The position numbers and the translations under genes are program-made. A stretch of 64,000 bases of DNA. It comes from Bacteroidales bacterium. Its GTDB lineage: Bacteria; Bacteroidota; Bacteroidia; Bacteroidales; Tenuifilaceae. Of the stretch, positions 9,822 through 17,947 are shown piece by piece (the first letter of the stretch is position 1; each line of letters starts with the position of its first letter). The notes beneath the pieces are model-generated. The model searched no databases, was not told where the DNA came from, and saw only the letters and a list, made by a program, of their open reading frames with translations. The stretch lies in NCBI GenBank assembly GCA_016931855.1, contig JAFGDZ010000032.1:1-64000 (forward strand), read 5' to 3'.

Positions 9822-10412
9822 CTATTTTCCCTTACGCCAGCGCCGGAGCGGATTTATTCCTGTTAATGACGATTTAACGGGAAATATACCGGCGCTAACC
9901 TTTTTTATATCCTCAATGGAGTAGAATGCCTTGGGATTAAACTCATTTATAACGGCTAGCACATTGGGTAAGTCGGTTCGTTTAATTATACAGTATATTA
10001 TTTGAACCTTTCCCGAACCTCCCTCGGCATCCATTAGCGTTGCTCCAAAACCTGCGGCGTTGAGCTTTTTGATAAGGGTACTCCCCTCCTTAGAAACAAT
10101 AATACGAACAATTAGGCTACCCATAGCCAGGCGCTCTTCAACCTTTAGTCCAATGTAATTACCTGTGGCAAAGCCACCAGCATAGGCAAAGTAGCAGTAG
10201 AAGTTATTAAGGTTTTCCATTATTTGGCCTATGGCAACAATCCATATAAACACCTCGAAAAAGCCTAGTATTGGTGCAATTACCTTATCGCCCTTGGAAA
10301 CAAACACAATGCGCAACGTGCCAATTGTTACGTCGCAAATACGCGCAAAGAAAATTAGAAGGGGTAGAACAATGTAAGTATATGTACTAGAATCGAAAAA
10401 GGATGCATCCAT
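9822..10412 (-). CDS. UPF0316 family membrane protein (DUF2179/DUF5698)
   Basis: 196 aa. About three membrane helices in the first 105 residues (starting YIVLPLLIFFARICDVTIGTL, with the conserved acidic/arginine pattern of the family) precede a cytosolic DUF2179-like domain of about 80 residues. The function of the family is unknown; members resemble YitT-type proteins in their soluble domain. A textbook Bacteroidota promoter lies just upstream (10438-10469), which would give a leader of about 20 bases. The gene is monocistronic and ends back-to-back with the PAS gene. Confidence 0.85.
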   Translation of the reverse strand: MDASFFDSSTYTYIVLPLLIFFARICDVTIGTLRIVFVSKGDKVIAPILGFFEVFIWIVAIGQIMENLNNFYCYFAYAGGFATGNYIGLKVEERLAMGSLIVRIIVSKEGSTLIKKLNAAGFGATLMDAEGGSGKVQIIYCIIKRTDLPNVLAVINEFNPKAFYSIEDIKKVSAGIFPVKSSLTGINPLRRWRKGK

Positions 10413-10437
10413 AGCGCGGTGTACTTTTCGGTTTTTG

Positions 10438-10469
10438 CAAAAGTACCCAGATTAGCCTGTTTCCGCAAA
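10438..10469 (-). promoter_or_regulatory. Bacteroidota-type promoter of the UPF0316 gene
   Basis: On the minus strand: -33 box TTTG (10466-10469), 20-base spacer, -7 box TACTTTTG (10438-10445), matching the TTTG/TAnnTTTG consensus. The -7 box is one arm of an inverted repeat GTACTTTT (10421-10428)/AAAAGTAC (10439-10446) that could bind a dimeric regulator or form a small hairpin at the transcript start. Confidence 0.65.
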
Positions 10470-10611
10470 CTTATTGAGTGATTATAGTACTTTTATTGAT
10501 TACAACAGCATTTACTACAAGGTAAACACCTATTTATCAACACTAAACACACGCATTCTCCCTATAGTTCCGAACTGACTGGATTTCTTTTAACCAACTG
10601 ATAGGCAACTA

Positions 10612-10641
10612 AAAAGGCCGTTGATTTCTCAACAGCCTTTT
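10612..10641 (-). terminator. Terminator of the glutathione-peroxidase-like gene
   Basis: Stem AAAAGGC/GCCTTTT (10612-10618 with 10635-10641), extended inside by GTTGA/TCAAC. It lies 20 bases after the stop, with T residues following on the minus strand. Confidence 0.8.
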
Positions 10642-10660
10642 CGCTTATGCCTTTTACGGT

Positions 10661-11206
10661 TTACTTACCCGTAATAAATTCTATTATTCTTTTTGAATCT
10701 GGCAATTCCCTTGGCTTCACCATGTCAACTAGATTGCCACTCTCATCAATTAGGTATTTCTGGAAGTTCCATCCCACCTCGGAGTCCATAACGCCATTAA
10801 GGCTTTTGGTGGTTAACCAGTTGTATAGAGGGTGCATATCATCGCCTTTTACCGATATTTTGGACATCATAGGGAACGTTACACCGTAGTTCTTTGTACA
10901 GAACTCCTTTATCTCATCGTTTGTGCCAGGCTCTTGGCTAAGGAAGTTATTTGCAGGGAAGCCGATAATAATAAACTTATCGCCACCATAGGTTTTGTAA
11001 ACCTCCTCTAGTGTTTTATACTGCTTGGTAAATCCACACTTTGAGGCGGTGTTTACTACCATTACCTTTTTGCCCTTTAGGTGACTTAGGGGAAACTCTT
11101 TGCCGTTGATATCGGTTACGGTAAAATCGTAAAACGATTTGCTCTGCGCTATTGCTCCTACTGCAAACAGCATTACAGAGAATAAAACTATTACTGATGC
11201 TTTCAT
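10661..11206 (-). CDS. Glutathione-peroxidase-like thiol peroxidase, secreted
   Basis: 181 aa with an N-terminal signal peptide (about residues 1-20, cleavage near AIAQS), so it probably works in the periplasm. The thioredoxin-like peroxidase fold shows the peroxidatic cysteine in NTASKCGFT (C53) and the WNF motif near the C-terminus. The usual second motif FPCNQF reads FPANNF: the cysteine is Ala and the catalytic Gln is Asn. A further cysteine in EFCTKNYG could be the resolving one. It is likely thioredoxin- rather than glutathione-dependent, as for most bacterial members. A terminator follows; the region upstream holds no clear promoter. Confidence 0.88.
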   Translation of the reverse strand: MKASVIVLFSVMLFAVGAIAQSKSFYDFTVTDINGKEFPLSHLKGKKVMVVNTASKCGFTKQYKTLEEVYKTYGGDKFIIIGFPANNFLSQEPGTNDEIKEFCTKNYGVTFPMMSKISVKGDDMHPLYNWLTTKSLNGVMDSEVGWNFQKYLIDESGNLVDMVKPRELPDSKRIIEFITGK

Positions 11207-11556
11207 TTTGAGTTACTTTTAGGTTTGGAATAGAAACAACGGTTAGAAGAAAATGTTTGTAGCTGGATAGATACACAGTGCAGTTATCTAATCGGATTGA
11301 AGTTATAGGCTATATGTTAGAATTACATACATAAACGTTTGACATTCGAGGTACGTCTCTATTAAGAGATAATTACTATCGACGTGTGCTGAAACACTTA
11401 ATAACACAATGACCACCAAGTGCTTTATATACAATATTATACATTATGCATTTTTTCCATATTCTTAATTGGCTGTAAGTTCTGTGATGAAACATACACA
11501 CACTACCCAAGTCTTAGTTTTGTGTCGGAAGGAGAACTAGCAATGTGTTTTGTTGT
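11207..11556. other. Intergenic region between peroxidase and restriction-modification genes
   Basis: 350 bases without a supportable open frame on either strand. It is AT-rich, with frequent stops. A weak complementary pair (AAACACTT near 11393 and AAGTGCTTT near 11418) is the only structure seen. It must hold the promoter of the peroxidase gene and marks the left border of the restriction-modification pair. No insertion-sequence ends or direct repeats were recognised. Confidence 0.4.
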
Positions 11557-13176
11557 TTAATATTGGTAATACTTGGTTTTAAAAATATTGTTTATTTCGG
11601 TTAAAAAACTGTCGTCGGGATATTTGTTTATTGCTGTTTCCCTGTATTTCACATAAAGTTCAATGATGTTATTTTCGGTATTCCTATCGAGTAATGTCAA
11701 GTCTAGCATCATTGCTTTGTTTATGTCATTAGGCTCAAATTTTTGAAGTCCATTACCATATTCCCGTCGGTTGTCTTCAAATATATCTCTTGCAACGTCA
11801 GTTAGCAGATACGCAAATAAGACGTCAACATTAACATTGTCAAACAAGTTATTTTGAACTGGATAAACGCAATGAAATGTTGTCAGATTGGAAATATTTG
11901 CTTCGTTTCTAATAAACCTTAGCCCACTTCGGTTGAAAACAGAAACCCAAATTGGTGAGGGTGGTCGATTTTCTAAAGAATACCACGGAGCTCTAGAAGC
12001 GGTAAGGTACTTTTTATCAATTCCTGATTTTTCTCCAAGTTTAATATATTCTATAACATTTTCATTCTTAGAACCTATTGCATTTAATAAAAATATTTGT
12101 CTATCGCCATCAACTAATGATTGGAAATTGTCTTTAGTAAAAAAATTGTCTTTAACATCAACTGCTTTGCAGATGCAAGGGAGTAAATATTTTTCATCAA
12201 TTCCATACTGATTTGCTTTAGATTTAGAAAATGTGAAATATTCATTTGCACCTGTTGCAATACCACGAACGACTTTGGCTACACTTGAAAACGGAATTAA
12301 ATTCTTATATCTAATTCCATTTTGCTTTTGATAATATTTGCGCCACTTTACTTCGGGTTCAAGCTCATTAATGTTAAAATTTGAATTGTCAATGTTCTTG
12401 TGTGGATAATCATAAATGTAACTTTTAATTAACTCTAGGTCATCGATTTTTTTAATAGTTGAAAACTTCACTTTTTGACTGTGCTTATCGTTTGAACACA
12501 AAAGAATACACGCAGTTGTTAGAGCGTCATCAAATACATTTTCTTTAAAATCAAAAACAACAATATGCCTTAAAACTTTGTTCTTTATTAGTGCCGATTT
12601 AACAAGTTTACCATAATCGGAGTTTAAAAATTCCGATGGTATAATATAGGCAAGTCTGCCGTTGGGATTTAGCTGGTAAACAGACTTTAATAGAAAAAGA
12701 GTATAAAGATTTGTAAAGCCATTAAGTTTAATATTTAAGCGATTTTCGATTTCATTTAAGATTGTCTTATTGTCATAATCGTGAAACTTAAAATATGGTG
12801 GATTGCAAATGATTCCATCATATTTATTATTCCAATCATTGAACATATAATCGTTTAAATGTATCCTGACATTCGGTGTATCTTTGAAAATCTCTTTTGC
12901 TTCAGAAAAGATTCTTTCATCAATATCAAAACCTTTTATAGATAAATCATTTTTTTTGCTGAGTAAGGCTCTCGAAAAGACACCAAGACCAAATGCCGGT
13001 TCTAAAACTGTTTGCATATTTTGGTTACCAAACAACCAATCGGCCATTAATGTTGCTAATTGAAAAGGTGTGAAAAATTGGGCAAACCTTTTCCTATGCT
13101 CTAAAGGAATAAATTTAGAGTAGCGTTTCTCAACCTGATTGTCTATTGCCAGTGATATATTTTTAATGTCAATCAT
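11557..13176 (-). CDS. N6-adenine DNA methyltransferase of an AccI-like type II system
   Basis: 539 aa, class gamma N6-adenine methyltransferase of the M.TaqI layout. The SAM-binding part has FFTPFQLA (34-41, motif X), LEPAFGLGVF (58-67, motif I) and the catalytic NPPY (125-128, motif IV). The C-terminal half from about residue 280 is the TaqI-like target recognition region. Its start overlaps the stop of the upstream endonuclease gene (TAATG). Size and gene partner match the AccI system as I remember it (about 540 aa), so the target may be GTMKAC. Base composition is clearly AT-richer than the flanking genes, suggesting transfer. Confidence 0.9.
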   Translation of the reverse strand: MIDIKNISLAIDNQVEKRYSKFIPLEHRKRFAQFFTPFQLATLMADWLFGNQNMQTVLEPAFGLGVFSRALLSKKNDLSIKGFDIDERIFSEAKEIFKDTPNVRIHLNDYMFNDWNNKYDGIICNPPYFKFHDYDNKTILNEIENRLNIKLNGFTNLYTLFLLKSVYQLNPNGRLAYIIPSEFLNSDYGKLVKSALIKNKVLRHIVVFDFKENVFDDALTTACILLCSNDKHSQKVKFSTIKKIDDLELIKSYIYDYPHKNIDNSNFNINELEPEVKWRKYYQKQNGIRYKNLIPFSSVAKVVRGIATGANEYFTFSKSKANQYGIDEKYLLPCICKAVDVKDNFFTKDNFQSLVDGDRQIFLLNAIGSKNENVIEYIKLGEKSGIDKKYLTASRAPWYSLENRPPSPIWVSVFNRSGLRFIRNEANISNLTTFHCVYPVQNNLFDNVNVDVLFAYLLTDVARDIFEDNRREYGNGLQKFEPNDINKAMMLDLTLLDRNTENNIIELYVKYRETAINKYPDDSFLTEINNIFKTKYYQY

Positions 13177-14276
13177 TAGAACTCTTTAATGTCAATGCCA
13201 AGAATGTTAATTAAATTATCCACATCAAGATATGCCGTTCCACCTTTAAAAGTCACATAAAACAAAAGTCTGCCCCTATCCATTTCTTTTCTAACGCTTT
13301 CGTGAATAGGTTCATCAACTTTTGATGCAATGGGCATCCCTGATTTAGAGTTGATTTTGATAGTGGTTTTGTTCTGATTTTTAGTATCTGATTCAACTGA
13401 GAAGATAATGCCTTCGTTATTTGAGTCAGAGATTAACGATAAAATTTGCTCAAAAGATATTCCGTAAACCTTATCAAAGAAAACCTGAAAATAAAAATGA
13501 GGCACATTGAAAGTTTCAATCCACTTGTATACAACCTTGATGTCTTCAACCTTTGGAGTTATAGAAAGGTAATCTCTTTTCTGAATTTCCTTAATAGCAT
13601 TTTTTAGTGTTCTAAAGTGTTTTTTTAACTCTAATAAACGTTCTGTTGAACTCCAGTTTGGAACTCTGAAATCCGTTACTGATAATGTTTTAAGCGTAAT
13701 ACTCTGAAGCAAATCTATATACGCTTGTCGTGTTGGATGATTTAATTCTTCCTGAAATCCTGAAAGAATTATATCTCTTGTCTGCAAGGCAATTCTACTG
13801 AATTTTTCAGTCCTTGTCTGCATTGCTTCTTCGTATTTATCAATCAAGAAAGCACTTGATCTCACTTCAATACCTGCTATTGCCTTTTTTACATACTCTG
13901 TAATTGTATCGTGTGGAATTTGGCTAATGTCAAAACCTAAGTCTTTCTGAAAATCTTCTTTTCTGAAAATTAATAAGTCTGGTCTTTTCCCTATTGTATC
14001 AAGTTCTTCTTGAAAATCTTGATAAAAAGTATCAAACCCATCCTCACCAGCTACTAAGTCATCAGACTTGCCGTATTTTACTGTGACAAATTTTTTCGAA
14101 ATTTCATTAATTGCTCTGAACACCAAACTTTCAGCCCAATCTCCCTGTTCCCTATTTGTAATGAAATTTGATGATGCCTGTGTCGGTGTTCTCGCAGGGT
14201 CTCTTGGAAGTCCAAAGTCAACCAATGCGGTTGGAACCGCTTTAGTTAATTCTTTTATTCTGTTGTAATATGTCAT
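13176..14276 (-). CDS. Type II restriction endonuclease, AccI-like
   Basis: 366 aa from the ATG at 14276 (a TTG two codons upstream is also open). The N-terminal half contains GDWAES (45-50), then KRPDLLIF (97-104) and GIEVRSSAF (135-143), which together read as a PD-(D/E)xK-type site with Glu49, Asp100 and Glu137-x-Arg139. The family call rests on recalled similarity to R.AccI in length and in the conserved opening [11 protein letters not shown]...ARTPTQASS, so it needs a search. It is the first gene of the pair, expressed ahead of its methyltransferase, with which it is translationally coupled. Confidence 0.75.
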   Translation of the reverse strand: MTYYNRIKELTKAVPTALVDFGLPRDPARTPTQASSNFITNREQGDWAESLVFRAINEISKKFVTVKYGKSDDLVAGEDGFDTFYQDFQEELDTIGKRPDLLIFRKEDFQKDLGFDISQIPHDTITEYVKKAIAGIEVRSSAFLIDKYEEAMQTRTEKFSRIALQTRDIILSGFQEELNHPTRQAYIDLLQSITLKTLSVTDFRVPNWSSTERLLELKKHFRTLKNAIKEIQKRDYLSITPKVEDIKVVYKWIETFNVPHFYFQVFFDKVYGISFEQILSLISDSNNEGIIFSVESDTKNQNKTTIKINSKSGMPIASKVDEPIHESVRKEMDRGRLLFYVTFKGGTAYLDVDNLINILGIDIKEF

Positions 14277-14523
14277 ATTCAATTTTTATTCAGCAAAGTT
14301 ACGTCATAATTCTGTTTGTCTATCCACGCGTTGGAACAAATGGTACATTGTTTTTTTGAGTATTGGTTAATCTGTCAGCAAAAAACAAATGTGCCTTTTG
14401 TGTGGAGGCCTTTTAACTGAAGCATAAGTAAGGATGTGTATATCTTAATTAATGCAGTTTCACTTTTTGTAAAATGATAAATGTGGATATTTTTATCAAT
14501 CGGCAGCTGTATTTTCATGGCCT

Positions 14524-15873
14524 CTACTTTACCCTCTTAAGCCTACTAAGTAACGATTTGTAAAGGTTATGTGTGGGTGTTTCTACACGAAGGTCATTGT
14601 AGTAGTCAAACCTATCAATAAGTTCTCCCAGTGCAAATGAGGCTAGAGCAGCCCAGTAGTACTGACTGTGACCAAAGGCAAATACTACCATTGGAACAAA
14701 GCATCCTAAAATAAACCGCACAAGTGATGTAAGGGAGTACATTGCGGACATGGTTCTTACGTTTGCCTTCCTTAACAAGTACAGAATGGCTTTTGCAGCA
14801 AGTGTAACAACTACAATACTTGTTGCGCTGGCAAAAATAGCCGCAAAGGCCAATGCGGTTAGAATAGTATTGGCGCTGTGTAGTGGCGTTGAGTACGCTT
14901 TTGTTGTTACAGAATAAACCATCTCTATTGCGCCAAGCATAAGCACTGCAACGAATACTGAAGCTATTAGCCAAACATTATGTGAGCTAACAAATAGGTA
15001 GGCTAGCGATAGAACGGAAAATAATCCGAACAGCAAAATCTCACGGCTCAACCACGAAGTTCTCACGTGCAGCAATGCTCTTGCAGCCCTAAAGGGTTTG
15101 CCCAAGTGGAACGTGCTTAGCATTGCTCCTATTGCTATTAGGAATCCAAACACCCAACGGTTTACTGGTAACGCGCCCTCAATTAGCTGCGCTGCTAGCC
15201 ATCCGCTCATGGCCGAGGCAATAAATGTGAATAGCACCAAAGGCCACTCATCAAACGAATGAATTTTGTGCGATGGTTCAACCAGTTGCTTAACAACATC
15301 GTCCATAGGAAGCGATGTGGTTGCAGCAGTATCCATTTGGGGTAAGCTGTTTGAAACCTCATCGCGTAAAGTGTTTAGCTGCGGACGAATGACCTGATAA
15401 GACAACCCGATATTCCCCACTGAGCGCTCAACCGTTATTGGGCCAAAGGATAGCGCACCAGTTGGGCATAACTCGGCACAGGCAGGAATTCCACCATCTT
15501 TTAATCGGCTATTGCAAAAGTTGCACTTCTCAACAACTCCTTTGCTGATATTGAACTTAGGAGTATCGAAGGGGCAAGCCCAAGTACAGTACTTACAGCC
15601 AATGCAGCGTTCGGCGTGATGGATAACGGCTCCCGTTACGCTATCGCGAGTGTAGGCAACAGCAGGGCAAGCCTTTAAGCAGGGAGCATCTAAACAGTGA
15701 TTGCAAGCTAACGATTGGTGCAAAAAGCCATGCCCAGGTATCTTTTTCCCGTTAAAGGTGTTAACCTGTCGCCACGATAAGGGCGGCTGCGTGCTATTCT
15801 CGGCATAGCAGGCCACCATACAGGCATGACAACCAACGCACTTAGCGTAATCAAAAATAAAACCCTGTTCCAT
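14524..15873 (-). CDS. DmsB-DmsC fusion: four-cluster Fe-S subunit joined to a membrane anchor
   Basis: 449 aa electron-transfer subunit of a molybdoenzyme. Residues 1-180 form a ferredoxin-like domain with four cysteine groups (first C12, C15, C18, C22; then CNHCLDAPC, CIGCKYCTWACP and CNFCNSRL...CAELCP) for four [4Fe-4S] clusters. Residues about 210-440 hold roughly eight hydrophobic helices like DmsC, the quinol-binding anchor. In E. coli these are separate proteins. It overlaps the catalytic subunit gene by TAATG. No terminator was recognised after it. Confidence 0.88.
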   Translation of the reverse strand: MEQGFIFDYAKCVGCHACMVACYAENSTQPPLSWRQVNTFNGKKIPGHGFLHQSLACNHCLDAPCLKACPAVAYTRDSVTGAVIHHAERCIGCKYCTWACPFDTPKFNISKGVVEKCNFCNSRLKDGGIPACAELCPTGALSFGPITVERSVGNIGLSYQVIRPQLNTLRDEVSNSLPQMDTAATTSLPMDDVVKQLVEPSHKIHSFDEWPLVLFTFIASAMSGWLAAQLIEGALPVNRWVFGFLIAIGAMLSTFHLGKPFRAARALLHVRTSWLSREILLFGLFSVLSLAYLFVSSHNVWLIASVFVAVLMLGAIEMVYSVTTKAYSTPLHSANTILTALAFAAIFASATSIVVVTLAAKAILYLLRKANVRTMSAMYSLTSLVRFILGCFVPMVVFAFGHSQYYWAALASFALGELIDRFDYYNDLRVETPTHNLYKSLLSRLKRVK

Positions 15874-17927
15874 TAGGCTTTTCCGTTTAGCTTTTCCACT
15901 TCAACCTTATTATCGTGAAAGGCGGTACCATGTCCCATATCGGTTTCGCGGCCTTCGCTTAAAAGATTTACAGAGCAACCCTGCGTACGCCACCAGCCGT
16001 TGGGAATTGTTACACAACCCTTACGATTGGCAAAGGTTACATCGGCCGTAACAACCACCTCGCCCCTTGAGTTGTAAACCCTTACCCTATCGCCATTGGC
16101 TATGCCCCTTTCGCGAGCATCATCGGGGTTGATTAGGGCAACAGGCTCTCCTGCAACCATCTTTACCACGCTAAGGTTCCCAAACTGAGAGTGAATACGG
16201 TTCTTAGTGTTAGGAGACATTAAGTAGAGCGGATAGGCGTTACTGCCCTCGGTGGCATCAACACCAACATCGTATGATGGTAGCGGATTAACACCCCAAC
16301 TATCGGCAGCCTGCTGCGAGTAGAGCTCAATTTTGCCCGATGGAGTTCTGAAAACACCATCGGTAAAGGCAATCTCCTCCAATCCGGGAGCTAAAACAGG
16401 GCCTTGCTTTAGCTGCTCCAGCGATAGCTGCGGAAAAGCGCTTAGCTTACCGTTCAAAAAATCAGTAACACCTTGGTCGGTGGGGGGAATAAGTACCTGG
16501 TCTGCCTGTTCCTTTGTAAAGCCCAGATCCTGAGCAAGACGATGGTATATGGTCACCTCGGTTTTTACCTCGCCAGCAGGCTCAACAACCTTTTGCACCA
16601 GCTGTACATAGGGATTCCAGTAGGAGCCAATAATATCGGTTTGCTCAAACATATTTTTGGCGGGTAGCACAATATCGGCCTCAAGAGCAGTATCGGTAAA
16701 GAATTGCTCCACAACAACCCTAAACTCCAACTTACGAAAGGCCTCTAGCACCTTTGATGTATTCGGATTTTGGGTTATGGGATTTCCACGTTCAACCCAA
16801 ACCATTTTAAGCGGAGGATTATCCTGAGCAAGCATATCGGCACCCAAGCGGGCAGTTGCAATTGAGCGACGAATAATACCATCAGGGGTTGATGGTGGAT
16901 AGTAGCACAGCGGCTCTAGCACATCATCAAAAACATAGCTTTGCAAATTTGCGTAGTGCCAGCAAGCACCAGGTTTACCTATGTTTCCCGTTAAAACGGA
17001 TAGCGCCAAGAGGCAACGCGTGGTTTGTCCGCCATTGCTGTAGCGCTGCATTCCGTAGCCCGGAATAAGCGTCATGGGCTTAATGGTGCCAATGGCCTCG
17101 GCCAGCTTGTGAATAAAATCAACAGGAACATCGCAAATAGCCGATGCCCACTGGGGGTTACAATCCTTTACGCTACTGGCAAACTGCTCGTAGCCCGATA
17201 CATTTTGGGCAATAAAATCGGTATCGACCCACCCATTCTTAATGAGTAGATGGGCAACGGCTAGCGCCAACGCCCCATCAGTTGATGGTTTGGGCTGTAT
17301 AAGTAGATGTGCACGTTGAGACGAATCGGTACGGCGAGGGTCAACCACAATAAGCTTTGCGCCATTATCAACGGCTTTGCCTATGGGTATCATCTCCTGA
17401 ATGTTACTCTCCGATGAGTTTTTACCCCAGAGAACAATGAGCTTGGCATTTTCCAAATCCCAAGGAACGTTGTGCTTGTTCTCGCCAAGGGTAAGGCGGG
17501 TTGCCTCTAGACCTGCAGGCCAGCAAAGGTTTCCGTAAACGGTGGTAGCACCACCATAAATCTTACGCCAGAATCGGCCACTAATCTCATTTAGCAAGCC
17601 CGACATGCCGCTAGCAGCATAGAATAGCACGCTCTGGGCACCGTACTCCTTCCTAAAATGAATTAGCTTTTGAGTTATTATGCTATAGGCCTCATCCCAT
17701 GAAATTCGGGAAAAAGAGCCATCGGGATTCCGTTTGTGCGGAAATAGAATGCGGTCTGGCGAGTTAGCCCGTTCAACATAGCTAATTCCCTTTAGGCAAA
17801 CACCCTCTGGGGTTGCTGCATTATTGGGATTTGGCTTTACGTTAATAACCTTTCCGCCATCGACAACCACCTTAAAGCTGCATGTGCTATAGCAGTTTCT
17901 AGGACAAGCCGTATTATATATCTCCAT
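15873..17927 (-). CDS. Molybdopterin-dependent oxidoreductase, catalytic subunit (DMSO reductase family)
   Basis: 684 aa catalytic subunit. The N-terminus binds a [4Fe-4S] cluster (C8, C12, C16, C44) and is followed by the Mo-bis-PGD domains; GNLCWPAG (132-139) carries a cysteine (C135) near the expected metal-ligand region. The C-terminal ~110 residues form the dinucleotide-binding barrel (GDRVRVYNSRGEV). There is no Tat or Sec signal, so it should face the cytoplasm unless exported with a partner. The substrate is unknown; thiosulfate, polysulfide, S-oxide or formate-type chemistry are all possible in this family. It is 20 bases after the coiled-coil gene. Confidence 0.88.
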   Translation of the reverse strand: MEIYNTACPRNCYSTCSFKVVVDGGKVINVKPNPNNAATPEGVCLKGISYVERANSPDRILFPHKRNPDGSFSRISWDEAYSIITQKLIHFRKEYGAQSVLFYAASGMSGLLNEISGRFWRKIYGGATTVYGNLCWPAGLEATRLTLGENKHNVPWDLENAKLIVLWGKNSSESNIQEMIPIGKAVDNGAKLIVVDPRRTDSSQRAHLLIQPKPSTDGALALAVAHLLIKNGWVDTDFIAQNVSGYEQFASSVKDCNPQWASAICDVPVDFIHKLAEAIGTIKPMTLIPGYGMQRYSNGGQTTRCLLALSVLTGNIGKPGACWHYANLQSYVFDDVLEPLCYYPPSTPDGIIRRSIATARLGADMLAQDNPPLKMVWVERGNPITQNPNTSKVLEAFRKLEFRVVVEQFFTDTALEADIVLPAKNMFEQTDIIGSYWNPYVQLVQKVVEPAGEVKTEVTIYHRLAQDLGFTKEQADQVLIPPTDQGVTDFLNGKLSAFPQLSLEQLKQGPVLAPGLEEIAFTDGVFRTPSGKIELYSQQAADSWGVNPLPSYDVGVDATEGSNAYPLYLMSPNTKNRIHSQFGNLSVVKMVAGEPVALINPDDARERGIANGDRVRVYNSRGEVVVTADVTFANRKGCVTIPNGWWRTQGCSVNLLSEGRETDMGHGTAFHDNKVEVEKLNGKA

Positions 17928-17947
17928 AAAGGAATATCCAATTAAAC

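Noticed and set aside
11207-11556. Search for a controller (C) gene or element end next to the restriction-modification pair
   Set aside because: No HTH-coding frame, terminal inverted repeat or target duplication could be found.
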